Shown: positions 1 to 7,968, numbered from the stretch's first letter. The stretch: DNA of 49,667 nt from Bradyrhizobium cenepequi (GCF_020329485.1 NZ_JAGKJI010000049.1:1-49667), one strand, 5' to 3'. Translations and numbers: made by a program. The notes: generated by a model not told the origin, from the sequence alone.

Positions 1-222
1 CACACGCGGCACCGATCCGAGCTTCTCCCCCGCCCGGCTGCGGACCTTCTCAATTAACCCCAGCAGCCCCGCATGATCGCCGCCCTCCAGCTTGTGACGC
101 GACATCCGATCCCGATCCGGGCTGTGCAGCGTCACCAGCCACGTCTTCTGACTGAGTTCGATCGCAACGAAAATTGTGCCATTATGGCCGGTGGTGGGCG
201 TGTCTACGGTCGATGCTTGCAT
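1..222 (-). CDS. IS110-family transposase, N-terminal part (runs off the window)
   Basis: The reverse strand from an ATG at 222 is open for 74 codons to base 1, so only the N-terminus is present. The product starts MQASTVDTPTTGHNG and continues IFVAIELSQKTWLV, then HSPDRDRMSRHKLEGGD, which I recognise from IS110-type DEDD transposases common in Bradyrhizobium. The usual first catalytic Asp (G-I-D-x-S-K in many members) appears here as Glu in A-I-E-L-S-Q. These enzymes recombine circular intermediates and, in characterised members, are guided by an element-encoded bridge RNA. Whether the element is complete cannot be judged. The neighbouring fahA gene looks intact at its C-terminus, so the element sits beyond it rather than within it. 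Confidence 0.72.
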   Translation of the reverse strand, partial: MQASTVDTPTTGHNGTIFVAIELSQKTWLVTLHSPDRDRMSRHKLEGGDHAGLLGLIEKVRSRAGEKLGSVPRV

Positions 223-308
223 CTGACTCTCCGAGGGTTCGAGTGTGGAAACCCAAACCTATCGGAAAGGCCACGCTCACCGCCCCATGGAATCTACATG
301 CTCCTCGG

Positions 309-1580
309 TCACTCCGCCGGCAGAATCGTGCCCTCGACCTCGCCGAAGCCGACGCGATAGCCGTCACCCTGGCACCAGCCGCGCATGACGAGCGAGTCGC
401 CGTCTTCGAGGAAGGAGCGCTTGATGCCGCCGGCGAGCTCGGCCGGCTCGGTGCCGTTCCAGCTGATCTCGAGCAGACTGCCGCGCTGGTCCTTCTCAGG
501 GCCGGAGATGGTGCCACTCCCTAAGAGATCACCGACATTCATCGCGCAGCCAGAGGAGGCGTGGTGCACCAATTGCTGCACCGAGGACCAATACATGTAT
601 TTGAAATTAGTGCGGCAGATCCGCGCTGCCTCATTCATCCCAGCTGCACGCAGGGCGACGTCGAGCGTCAGATCGTAATTGTTCGGCTGCGTCTGGCGCA
701 GATACGGCAGCGGCACCGGCTCCTGGGTGGGCCCTTGCACGCAGAACGGCTCCAGCGCCTCGCGCGTGACGACCCATGGGCTGATCGAGGTCGCGAAAGC
801 CTTGGCCTGGAATGGACCGAGCGGGACATACTCCCATTGCTGGATGTCGCGGGCGCTCCAGTCGTTCAGGATCACGAAGCCGAAGATCATCTCCTCGGCC
901 TGCCTCTCGGTCAGCATCTCGCCCATCGCAGACGGCTGGCCGACCACGACGCCCATCTCGAGTTCGAAATCCAGGCGCTTGCATGGACCGAAGCTCGGCG
1001 CGTCCGCACTTGGCGGTTTCAACTGCCCGCGTGGCCGGCGCACTTTGGTGCTGCTGACGACAACCGTGGAGGCGCGGCCGTTATAGGCGATCGGCATGTG
1101 CAGCCAGTTCGGCTGCAGCGCGTTGTCCTTGCCGCGAAACATGACGCCGACATTGGTGGCGTGCTCCTTCGACGAATAGAAGTCGGTATAGCCGTCGACC
1201 GTGATCGGCAGATGCAGCTTCACGTCACGCATCGGCACCAGCGCGCGCCCACGCAGGCGTTCATTGTCGCGCAGCTCGGGATGGTCGTGGCGGAGCAATT
1301 CGCTGATCCGTGCGCGGGTGCGCGACCAGACCTTTGGACCGAGGGACATGAAGGGGTTGAGTGAGGACGCGGCGAACACCGCGGGTTCGACCACGTCGAT
1401 GCGGCCGTCTTGCGCCAGTTGCCAGAGATCGAGCACGTAGTCGCCGATCGCAACCCCGATGCGCGGAGCAAGACCATCCTTGGCCGAGAACACGCCGTAC
1501 GGGAGATTCTGGATCGGGAAGTCCGACGCGGGATCGACGTCGATGAAGGAGCGGAGTTTGGGGTCGTTGGGATGGGACAT
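309..1580 (-). CDS. fahA: Fumarylacetoacetase
   Basis: This 423-residue cytosolic hydrolase splits fumarylacetoacetate into fumarate and acetoacetate, the last step of tyrosine/homogentisate breakdown. The N-terminal part (about 1-120) matches the small FAH domain. The catalytic domain shows GYTDFYSSKEHATNVG, then DFELEMGVVVG with the two metal-binding Glu, FVILNDWSARDIQ with the metal Asp, and a C-terminal CQGDGYRVGFGEVEG close to the human enzyme. I chose the ATG at 1580 (MSHPNDPKLRSF). The open frame extends to 1727, but those extra codons lie in an intergenic palindromic repeat. It is the last gene of the minus-strand operon with hmgA. A maleylacetoacetate isomerase gene, needed between the two reactions, is not in the window. 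Confidence 0.95.
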   Translation of the reverse strand: MSHPNDPKLRSFIDVDPASDFPIQNLPYGVFSAKDGLAPRIGVAIGDYVLDLWQLAQDGRIDVVEPAVFAASSLNPFMSLGPKVWSRTRARISELLRHDHPELRDNERLRGRALVPMRDVKLHLPITVDGYTDFYSSKEHATNVGVMFRGKDNALQPNWLHMPIAYNGRASTVVVSSTKVRRPRGQLKPPSADAPSFGPCKRLDFELEMGVVVGQPSAMGEMLTERQAEEMIFGFVILNDWSARDIQQWEYVPLGPFQAKAFATSISPWVVTREALEPFCVQGPTQEPVPLPYLRQTQPNNYDLTLDVALRAAGMNEAARICRTNFKYMYWSSVQQLVHHASSGCAMNVGDLLGSGTISGPEKDQRGSLLEISWNGTEPAELAGGIKRSFLEDGDSLVMRGWCQGDGYRVGFGEVEGTILPAE

Positions 1581-1614
1581 GGTTTCCTGCCGAATGTTCG
1601 GCGCTCTATCCTTT

Positions 1615-1719
1615 GTCATTCCGGGATGCGCCGCGAGGCGCAGGCCCGGAATCCATTTCACGGCGGGCGCGGGTTGAGGGATGGATTCCGGGCTCGTGCT
1701 TCGCACGCCGCGGAATGAC
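1615..1719. repeat. Intergenic palindromic repeat between hmgA and fahA
   Basis: Two imperfect inverted arms, 1615-1656 (starts GTCATTCCGGGATGCG) and 1681-1719 (ends GCACGCCGCGGAATGAC), fold into a long hairpin with a short loop. The sequence type, built around GTCATTCCGGG and CCCGGAATCCAT, is a familiar dispersed Bradyrhizobium intergenic repeat. It separates hmgA from fahA, so it may modulate or stabilise the message between them. Confidence 0.85.
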
Positions 1720-1730
1720 GGAAGCAACGA

Positions 1731-3077
1731 CTATGGCCTACCCGGATCGAACCGCTTCTCCAGTCCTTTCCAGCAATCAGCGTAGTCATCCTGCAACGTC
1801 GCCGACTTCGCCGCGAACTCGGTGACGCGCTGCGGGAAGCGGGTTTCGAACATGAAGGCCATGGTGCCCGTGAGCTTCACCGGCTTCAATTCGCTGTTGC
1901 TGGCATGATCGAACGCCTCGCGGTCGGGGCCGTGCGGCAGCATGCAGTTGTGGAGCGAGATGCCGCCGGGGACGAAGCCCTGCGGCTTGGCGTCATAGAC
2001 GCCGTAGATCAGGCCCATGAACTCCGACATGATGTTCATGTGGTACCACGGCGGCCGGAACGTGTTCTCCGCCACCATCCAGCGCTCCGGGAAGATGACG
2101 AAATCGATATTCGCGGTACCTGCCGTCTCCGACGGCGAGGTCAGGACCGTGAAGATCGAGGGGTCGGGATGATCGAAGGCGATCGCGCCGACCGGCGAGA
2201 AGGTGCGCAGATCGTATTTATAGGGCGCATAGTTGCCGTGCCAGGCGACCACGTCGATCGGCGAATGCGACAGCGTCGTCTTCCAGAGCGAGCCGCCCCA
2301 TTTGACATAGAGCTCGGTCGGCGTGTCCTTGTCCTCGTAGCTAGCGACAGGCGTCAGAAAGTCGCGCGAATTGGCCAGGCAATTGGCGCCGATCGGCCCA
2401 CGCTCCGGCAGCGTGAAGGCGCCGCCGTAGTTCTCGCAGAGATAGCCGCGCGCCGGGCCGTTCGGAATCTCGACGCGGAATTTCACACCGCGCGGGATCA
2501 CCGCGATTTCACCCGGCTCGATATCGATTCGGCCGAATTCGGTAACTAGCCGCAGATTGCCCTGCTGGGCCACAAACATCATCTCGCCATCGGCATTGTA
2601 GAAATGCTGGTCCACCATCGATTTGGTGATGAGGTAGACATGTGCCGCCATGCCGGCTTGCGTGTTGGCGTCGCCTGCGGTCGTCATGGTCTGCACGCCC
2701 TGCAAGAAGGTCTGTTCCTGCGTCGGGATCGGCGCCGGATCCCAGCGGAGCTGCGCGATCGGAATCTCGTATTCGTGGCAGGGCGCGGTGCGCCACAGTC
2801 CGGCATCGACTTTTGCAAACCGCCCGGAATGTTTCACGGACGGGCGTATCCGATAGAGCCAGGAGCGCTCATTGGCGCCGCGCGGCGCGGTGAAGGGCGA
2901 GCCGGAGAGCTGCTCGGCATAGAGCCCGTAGGCGCAGCGCTGCGGCGAGTTGCGCCCCACCGGCAGCGCACCGGGCAGCGCTTCGGTCTCAAAGCTGTTG
3001 CCGAAGCCGGACATGTAGCCCGGGGTGATTTGCGCGGAGCTTTTCGCGATCGTATCAGGCGAGGTGTTGATGTTCAT
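1731..3077 (-). CDS. hmgA: Homogentisate 1,2-dioxygenase
   Basis: This 448-residue non-haem Fe(II) ring-cleaving dioxygenase converts homogentisate to maleylacetoacetate in the cytosol. Length is normal for the family. The iron ligands can be placed by spacing: H346 and E352 in PPWYHMNIMSEFMG, and H382 in NCMLPHGPD. The N-terminal YMSGFGNSFETEALPGALP is also typical. The open frame begins at 3107, but I chose the ATG at 3077. GGAGGAGG lies six bases before it, while the in-frame ATG at 3083 directly abuts that sequence. This ribosome site overlaps the end of the upstream MBL gene, whose stop is at 3080-3082, which suggests translational coupling within the operon. Confidence 0.96.
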   Translation of the reverse strand: MNINTSPDTIAKSSAQITPGYMSGFGNSFETEALPGALPVGRNSPQRCAYGLYAEQLSGSPFTAPRGANERSWLYRIRPSVKHSGRFAKVDAGLWRTAPCHEYEIPIAQLRWDPAPIPTQEQTFLQGVQTMTTAGDANTQAGMAAHVYLITKSMVDQHFYNADGEMMFVAQQGNLRLVTEFGRIDIEPGEIAVIPRGVKFRVEIPNGPARGYLCENYGGAFTLPERGPIGANCLANSRDFLTPVASYEDKDTPTELYVKWGGSLWKTTLSHSPIDVVAWHGNYAPYKYDLRTFSPVGAIAFDHPDPSIFTVLTSPSETAGTANIDFVIFPERWMVAENTFRPPWYHMNIMSEFMGLIYGVYDAKPQGFVPGGISLHNCMLPHGPDREAFDHASNSELKPVKLTGTMAFMFETRFPQRVTEFAAKSATLQDDYADCWKGLEKRFDPGRP

Positions 3078-3079
3078 GG

Positions 3080-4036
3080 TCATCCTCCTCCTTGCAGGGC
3101 GGCCCACATTTCGCGGTCGCGCTTGTCGGTCCAGATCACGGGATCGTCGATCCCGGACGCCTCGTCATAGGCGCGCGAGACGTTGAACGGCAGGCAATGC
3201 TCGTAGATCGCGAAGGTCGAGAATTTCGGATCCATCACCTCGCGCGTCGCCGCCATCGTCTCCTTCAGCGTGCGCCCTTTTGCCACCGACGCCTCGGCAG
3301 CGCCGTAAAGGGTCGTGACGAAATCACGCGTCATCGCGATCGCCTCACGCCCGGTGGCAAGGCCCTTGAGCGCATCGCCACGTCCGGGTGCGACGGCCTT
3401 GGGATTGAAGGCGCGGATCTCGTTCAGCGTCATCGGCCATTCGCGCAAATGCGCATCGCCGCAATAGCAGGCGGAATGATATTCGATGAGGTCGCCGGAG
3501 AACATCACCTCGGCATCCGGCACCCAGGCGACGATGTCGCCGGACGTATGCCCGGCGCCAAGCTGCATCAGCCGCACCTCGCGCTTGCCGAGATAGATCG
3601 ACATCTCGCCCTCGAAGGTCAGCGTCGGCCAGGTCAGGCCGGGAATGCTCTGGGCGTCCTGGAACAGGCGGGGAAAGCGACCGTATTCGGAATCCCAGTC
3701 CTGCTGGCCGCGCTCCTCGATCAGGCGGTAGGTCTCCTGCGAGGCGACGATGCCCTGCGCCTTGTAGGCGGAGGCCCCTAACACGCGCACCGCGTGATAA
3801 TGCGACAGCACGACATATTTGATCGGCTTGTCGGTGACGGCGCGCACGCGCTCGATCACCTTGTTCGCCATCGCCGGCGTCGCCTGCGCGTCGAACACGA
3901 GGCAGCCGTCCTCGCCGACGATCACGGCGGTGTTCGGATCGCCCTCGGCGGTGAAGGCGTAGAGATCGGTGCCGATCTCGGAGAAGGTGATCTTCTTCTC
4001 CGCCATGTCCGTAGTGGACGCAAAGCCTTTGGCCAT
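3080..4036 (-). CDS. MBL-fold protein of the homogentisate operon, altered metal site
   Basis: This 318-residue metallo-beta-lactamase-fold protein has unknown substrate. The fold is clear from the N-terminal strands, SHYHAVRVLGAS (79-90), GAGHTSGDIV (161-169) and FSGDLIEYH (179-187). The usual HxHxDH motif reads H79-Y-H81-A-V83-R84, so the Asp and last His are missing. The late PGHG motif reads PGRG with R219. H163 and D182 remain. At most one complete metal site seems possible, so hydrolase activity is uncertain. The start at 4036 has GAGG seven bases upstream. The gene lies between the DUF2783 gene and hmgA with almost no gap, so it probably serves the same aromatic pathway. A hydrolase or lyase acting on a ring-cleavage side product would be one guess, not shown by the sequence. 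Confidence 0.85.
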   Translation of the reverse strand: MAKGFASTTDMAEKKITFSEIGTDLYAFTAEGDPNTAVIVGEDGCLVFDAQATPAMANKVIERVRAVTDKPIKYVVLSHYHAVRVLGASAYKAQGIVASQETYRLIEERGQQDWDSEYGRFPRLFQDAQSIPGLTWPTLTFEGEMSIYLGKREVRLMQLGAGHTSGDIVAWVPDAEVMFSGDLIEYHSACYCGDAHLREWPMTLNEIRAFNPKAVAPGRGDALKGLATGREAIAMTRDFVTTLYGAAEASVAKGRTLKETMAATREVMDPKFSTFAIYEHCLPFNVSRAYDEASGIDDPVIWTDKRDREMWAALQGGG

Positions 4037-4048
4037 CTTATATCCTCG

Positions 4049-4276
4049 TTATTGTTGCTGCTGTTGTTGCTGCTGGCTCGCCTCCAGCATCCGCCGCTTG
4101 GCGAGCGCGATCGCCTCGTGCAGCACCTCGACGTCGCCGATATGGTTGGCGAGCACGAGCACCAGCGCGGCGTCGAGATCGGCGCTTTGCGCGTCCGTCA
4201 AGCCGCGATGCGCCTCGACGATCGCACGGAAGGCGTCGTCCGGTTTTGCAAAGTTCGAGCTAGTCGACAGCGCCAT
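4049..4276 (-). CDS. DUF2783 small protein with glutamine tail
   Basis: This 75-residue protein starts at ATG 4276 (MALSTSSNFAKPDDAF). The core, IVEAHRGLTDAQSADLDAALV followed by LANHIGDVEVL, matches my memory of DUF2783, a small helical family found beside FAD-dependent aromatic monooxygenases. Its function is unknown; being an accessory subunit or stabiliser of the upstream monooxygenase is an inference from constant linkage. It ends in eight consecutive Gln encoded by mixed CAG and CAA codons directly before the TAA. The tail looks like an expanded trinucleotide tract rather than part of the fold. The monooxygenase stop lies 8 bp upstream, and the MBL gene starts 13 bp beyond the stop. Confidence 0.82.
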   Translation of the reverse strand: MALSTSSNFAKPDDAFRAIVEAHRGLTDAQSADLDAALVLVLANHIGDVEVLHEAIALAKRRMLEASQQQQQQQQ

Positions 4277-4283
4277 GACAACC

Positions 4284-5897
4284 TCAATTGAATCCTGTCG
4301 CGCGCGCCAGCGCCGCTTCGAGCAGCGGCCGCGTCGGATGGCGGAAGCGCGCCGCGACATAACCGTCGGGCCGCAGCAGATAGGCCGAGCCTGGTTCTGC
4401 GTCGTAACGCTTGCCGGCGAAACCCGCGGCGTCAACGAAGCCCTCATTGCTACCGATGCGGATGGTCTTGATGCCATCGGGCACATCAACCGCGGCGCCA
4501 TTGCCAAACTCCAGCAGCGTGAACCGCGTTCCCGCACCGATGAACGCCTCGGTCAGGAACTGCGGATTGCCTTCGCGCCCGGCGATCGGCGCATCCAGCA
4601 TCGAAGCGCCCGGCCGCAGCCCGCCGCACCATGCATCGCCATCCGGCGTCGACAGCGGCGTATCGTAAACCGACGGCACCGACAGCCGCCCACCATTGAC
4701 CATCCGCTTGCCGAACTCGGTTTCCTTCGCCAGCGCCAGCACTGCCTGGCGCAGCCGCGCTTCCTGCCGCGAGGCGGGCGCCATGAAATCGGTGGAGCGG
4801 GTGGATTCGCGGATGTTCTCATCCGCCGCGGCGCTGCGCTCGATGTGATAGCTCTCGAGCAACGATTCCGGCGAAGTTTCGCGCAGCACACGGTCGAGTT
4901 TCCACGACAGATTCTCGGCGTCTTCTAGCCCGGAATTGGCGCCGCGCGCGCCAAAGGGCGAGACCTGGTGCGCGGCGTCGCCGGCAAAGATCACGCGACC
5001 GTGGATGAACTTGTCCATCCGCCGGCACTGGAACTTGTAGAGCGAGATCCACTCGAACTCGAACTCGTCGTGACCGAGCATGCGCGCGATCCGCGGTCGC
5101 ACATTCTCCGGCTTCTTTTCGTGCACCGGGTCTGCATCCGGATGGAGTTGCAGATCGATGCGCCAGACATCGTCCGGCTGCTTGTGCAAGAGTGCCGAGC
5201 GGCCGGCATGGAACGGCGGATCGAACCAGAACCAGCGCTCGGTCGGGAACGCCGCAGTCATCTTGACGTCGGCGATCAGGAACTGGTCCTCGAACACCTG
5301 ACCCGAAAATTCCGCGCCGACCATTCTGCGCAAGGACGAGCGCGCACCGTCGCAGGCGATCACGAAGGAAGCATGGATCTTGTACGCGCCCTCCGGCGTC
5401 TCGATCGTCAGCGCCACGCCATCGTTGCGGCTCTCCAGCGCGATCACTTTGTTGCGCCAGCGCAGGTCGATCGCAGGCAACTCGCGCACGCGATCGACCA
5501 GGTAGGCCTCGGCGTAGAATTGCTGCAGGTTGATGAAGGCGGGCCGCTTGTGGCCGTCCTCAGGCAACAGGTTGAACTGATAGAGTTGGGAGGCACCGTG
5601 GAAGATCTTGCCGACGCTCCACACCACGCCCTTCTCGACCATGCGCTCGCCTACGCCGAGCCGATCCCAATATTCCAGCGAGCGTTTCGAGAAGCAGATC
5701 GCGCGCGAGCCTTCGCCGATCCGGTCGGCGTCATCGAGCAGCACCACCGGTTGCCCGCGCTGGGCGAGATCGATCGCAAGCGACAGTCCCACGGGGCCGG
5801 CGCCAACCACCACGACGGGATATTCAGCCATATCGGGCGCCACCCGATCCTCGTCGGGATGCCTCAGATAGCCGAACTGGGTTCTGGCCTGCGCCAT
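4284..5897 (-). CDS. FAD-dependent aromatic monooxygenase (MhpA-like)
   Basis: This 537-residue class A flavin monooxygenase is the first gene of the homogentisate operon. A Rossmann GAGPVG lies at about 32-37, a DG-type CDGARSSLRRMVG in the middle, and GDAAHQVSPFGARGANSG binds the FAD ribityl/pyrophosphate. The overall plan matches 3-(3-hydroxyphenyl)propionate hydroxylase relatives. Such enzymes add a hydroxyl group to a phenolic ring using NAD(P)H and oxygen. Since every downstream gene deals with homogentisate, the likely role is to feed that pathway, for example by hydroxylating a hydroxyphenylacetate. This is inference; the substrate cannot be read from the sequence. I took the ATG at 5897. 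An in-frame ATG at 5831 would still keep the FAD motif and is the alternative. Confidence 0.88.
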   Translation of the reverse strand: MAQARTQFGYLRHPDEDRVAPDMAEYPVVVVGAGPVGLSLAIDLAQRGQPVVLLDDADRIGEGSRAICFSKRSLEYWDRLGVGERMVEKGVVWSVGKIFHGASQLYQFNLLPEDGHKRPAFINLQQFYAEAYLVDRVRELPAIDLRWRNKVIALESRNDGVALTIETPEGAYKIHASFVIACDGARSSLRRMVGAEFSGQVFEDQFLIADVKMTAAFPTERWFWFDPPFHAGRSALLHKQPDDVWRIDLQLHPDADPVHEKKPENVRPRIARMLGHDEFEFEWISLYKFQCRRMDKFIHGRVIFAGDAAHQVSPFGARGANSGLEDAENLSWKLDRVLRETSPESLLESYHIERSAAADENIRESTRSTDFMAPASRQEARLRQAVLALAKETEFGKRMVNGGRLSVPSVYDTPLSTPDGDAWCGGLRPGASMLDAPIAGREGNPQFLTEAFIGAGTRFTLLEFGNGAAVDVPDGIKTIRIGSNEGFVDAAGFAGKRYDAEPGSAYLLRPDGYVAARFRHPTRPLLEAALARATGFN

Positions 5898-5956
5898 CCG
5901 CTCAAACCCTTGCCGCTTCCTCGTGGCCCTGTTAAATTAGTCTCACGTGCAACGAT

Positions 5957-5985
5957 CTTAAACCTCCTGACGGCATCGCCGTCAA
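5957..5985 (-). promoter_or_regulatory. Likely sigma-70 promoter of the homogentisate operon
   Basis: On the minus strand TTGACG (5985-5980) is followed after exactly 17 bases by TTTAAG (5962-5957), a good match to -35 and -10 hexamers. It points into the monooxygenase gene that starts at 5897. The -35 overlaps the perfect inverted repeat at 5968-5984, a classic layout for repression by the divergent MarR protein. Confidence 0.55.
5968..5984. promoter_or_regulatory. Candidate MarR operator
   Basis: TGACGGC-atc-GCCGTCA is a perfect inverted repeat with 7-bp arms and a 3-bp centre in the 105-bp divergent gap between the monooxygenase and marR. It overlaps the predicted -35 of the operon and lies just upstream of the marR ribosome site (GGAGG at 5994-5998), so one bound dimer could control both directions. 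Binding is inferred. Confidence 0.5.
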
Positions 5986-6002
5986 CTCCCATCGGAGGCA
6001 TT

Positions 6003-6563
6003 TTGACGAAATCGGTTTCGAGCGACGATATGGTGCCGACGCGATCCGAAGTGGACTCGGTCGCGCCGCAGGAGGACGCGGCGGCCAAGAAAAGGCTCGA
6101 CCTCTTCCACTTCATGCCGTTCCGCCTGAACCGATTGGCGGCAGAGGTAAGCTCGGCGCTTTCAGCGGAGTATCAGGCGCGCTACGGGCTCGACATCCCC
6201 TCGTGGCGCGTGCTGGCAACGCTCGGCTTCCGCCGCGATGCCTGCAGCGCACAATACATCGCCGATTGCACGCGAACGCATAAATCCACCATCAGCCGCG
6301 CCGTGACCGCGCTGATGGAACGCCAGATCATCGAACGTGTCGAGAATGCCCACGATCGCCGTGAGTTCCGCCTGCAACTCACCCGCAAGGGCAAGGCGCT
6401 GTACGAGGAACTGATCCCGCGCCTGCTCCGAAGGGAGCAGGAGATTTTTTCCTGCCTGTCCGCGCAGGAGCGACGGCAGCTCGGAAAGCTGCTCGGCAAG
6501 ATCGAGCATGGCCTTGAGCTCGTGCAGACCAGCGAAGAGGCGGACGCCAAGGAAGCGTATTAG
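6003..6563 (+). CDS. MarR-family regulator divergent from the homogentisate operon
   Basis: This 186-residue winged-helix regulator has DIPSWRVLATLGF, then a recognition region TRTHKSTISRAVTAL and the wing NAHDRREFRLQLTRKGK, all typical of MarR. Long helices at both ends form the dimer. I chose the TTG at 6003 because GGAGG lies four bases before it; the in-frame ATG at 6030 (177 residues) is the alternative. Much of the open frame further upstream is antisense to the monooxygenase and is not real. MarR proteins usually repress a neighbouring catabolic operon and release DNA on binding an aromatic ligand. Here the target would be the homogentisate operon through the inverted repeat at 5968-5984. 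Confidence 0.88.
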   Translation: MTKSVSSDDMVPTRSEVDSVAPQEDAAAKKRLDLFHFMPFRLNRLAAEVSSALSAEYQARYGLDIPSWRVLATLGFRRDACSAQYIADCTRTHKSTISRAVTALMERQIIERVENAHDRREFRLQLTRKGKALYEELIPRLLRREQEIFSCLSAQERRQLGKLLGKIEHGLELVQTSEEADAKEAY

Positions 6564-6580
6564 GACGCACCGCTGTCAGA

Positions 6581-6680
6581 CCCTCATGGTGAGGAGCCGC
6601 AAAGCGGCGTCTCGAACCATGAGGCCCCATCCGTGGCCTCATCCTTCGAGACGCCGCTGCGCGGCTCCTCAGGATGAGGG
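6581..6680. repeat. Long inverted intergenic repeat after marR
   Basis: Arms 6581-6626 and 6635-6680 are near-perfect inverted copies (CCCTCATGGTGAGGAGCCGC against its complement near 6680). They form a hairpin of about 46 bp per arm. The sequence family CCTCATGGTGAGGAG...GTCTCGAACCATGAGG is a recurrent Bradyrhizobium intergenic repeat. It sits between convergent genes and may also terminate transcription. Confidence 0.85.
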
Positions 6681-6788
6681 CGACTGACGTGCTTCGCGGT
6701 GACTGGGAAGGTGCTTGCCTTCCTCGAGATTGCGGCAGATCGGCTCGCGCGCTGCACCGAGCCGATGAAGCCGACATCGCTGCAACAT

Positions 6789-7595
6789 CTACTCCGCAAA
6801 CGAACGCGACGGCGCGAGATGGAGAGCAAAGGCGTCGACTTTGTCGCTCGCGCGCGGATAGATCTCGGCAACGATCGGATCGTGTCCGGGAATGAAACGA
6901 TCGGGATGCCCAGCGAGCCGCTCGACCGTTTCCCAGCCAATCGCCATGTCGCCGACGTTGTAGACGATCGGGAACGGGCTGCGCTTCTGCAGATTGGCGT
7001 AGTAGTGCGCGGCGTCGGACGCCAGCACGACAGGACCGCGCGCGGTTTCGACCCGCACCACCTGCAGGCCATCGGAATGGCCGCCGACACGATGCACGGT
7101 GATGCCAGGTACGACCTCGCCATCTCCTGAGTGGAATGTGACGCGTTCGCCATAGACGTGACGGACCATCAGCGTCACATGCTCGACTGAGAACGGATGC
7201 CGCAGCATGCCATTGCACATGCATCGTCCCGTCGCGTAGCTCATCTCGCGCTCCTGCAGATGGAAGCGCGCGTTCGGGAAGCGATCGAGATTGCCGGCGT
7301 GATCGTAGTGCAGATGGGTGACGATCACGTCCCGGATCGATGCCGCCGAAACGCCGAAGCGATCGAGCGCATCGACCGGATTGAGCGTCAGCTTGCGAGC
7401 GCGCAACTTGGCCTCCTCGGCGTTGAAGCCGGTATCGACCAGGATATCGCGGCCCGCTCCGCGCACGAGCCAGACGAAGTAGTCGAGGTCCTGCGCCGTG
7501 GTCTCATGCGGATCGGGCGCAAGAAAGTTCATGTGCGGAGTGCGCGGCGACATCGTCGCATAGCGCAGGGCATAGATTTCGTAGGCATTTCCCAT
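6789..7595 (-). CDS. MBL-fold hydrolase, N-acyl homoserine lactonase-like
   Basis: This 268-residue protein has a full di-zinc metallo-beta-lactamase site: T-H94-L-H96-Y-D98-H99-AGN, H173 in VGGHSDG, D194 in LASDAAHYY, and a late FIPGHDP. Spacing and the surrounding text resemble the AiiA/AttM lactonase branch, which opens lactone rings of acyl-homoserine lactones or small lactones. The actual substrate is open. No signal peptide is seen, so it is cytosolic. I chose the ATG at 7595 (MGNAYEIYALRY), with AAGAAAAG upstream. The frame stays open 65 codons further, but that stretch does not look like part of the family. A 17-bp perfect palindrome lies just upstream at 7623-7639. Confidence 0.85.
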   Translation of the reverse strand: MGNAYEIYALRYATMSPRTPHMNFLAPDPHETTAQDLDYFVWLVRGAGRDILVDTGFNAEEAKLRARKLTLNPVDALDRFGVSAASIRDVIVTHLHYDHAGNLDRFPNARFHLQEREMSYATGRCMCNGMLRHPFSVEHVTLMVRHVYGERVTFHSGDGEVVPGITVHRVGGHSDGLQVVRVETARGPVVLASDAAHYYANLQKRSPFPIVYNVGDMAIGWETVERLAGHPDRFIPGHDPIVAEIYPRASDKVDAFALHLAPSRSFAE

Positions 7596-7968
7596 TGGCT
7601 TCGCTTTTCTTGGTTCAGTGGCTGCTTGCGCCGCAAGCAAGCCATTGTCATCGGCAAAGGTCAAACCTTGCAGGCTTGCCGCGACTGCATGCCAGGACCG
7701 TGCGAGCAAATGCGGGAGGGTGTCACAGTGAGAAAGCATCACATTGGCATCCGCGAATGTTGGCGACGGAACCAGCGCTGCCGCCAGCACAACCGCCCCT
7801 TTATTCCCCTGCCGGAAGTCAGCCGCTCGCGGTCAATTGTCGCAATTAACGATGACATCGCAAGCAGTTCACGGGCTATGGGGGCGGTTTGATAATGCCG
7901 ATTGCGTAGAGTAAGGTCGCCCCGGCGCAGACCGGGATCGGCGTCTTTTTGGCTGGACTGCCGCGATT
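7596..7968. other. Intergenic stretch between lactonase-like gene and pseudo-caspase
   Basis: No convincing gene is seen in these 373 bases. The minus-strand frame of the downstream lactonase-like gene remains open up to 7790 but has no family features there. The stretch holds the 17-bp palindrome at 7623-7639 and must contain both divergent promoters. None of them matches consensus well enough to call. Confidence 0.5.
7623..7639. promoter_or_regulatory. Perfect 17-bp palindrome upstream of the lactonase-like gene
   Basis: TGCTTGCG-c-CGCAAGCA is a perfect inverted repeat with 8-bp arms, 28 bp before the chosen start codon at 7595. Position and symmetry fit an operator, or a hairpin in the 5' leader. 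No cognate regulator gene lies next to it. Confidence 0.4.

Noticed and set aside
4968..6002. Extra N-terminal 345 codons in frame with marR
   Set aside because: They are antisense to the FAD monooxygenase. MarR starts at 6003 or 6030 by ribosome site and family length.
7728..7742. GTGA...TCAC upstream of the long pseudo-caspase as a CRP-like box
   Set aside because: The spacer is seven bases, not six, so the half-sites are out of phase for a CRP dimer.
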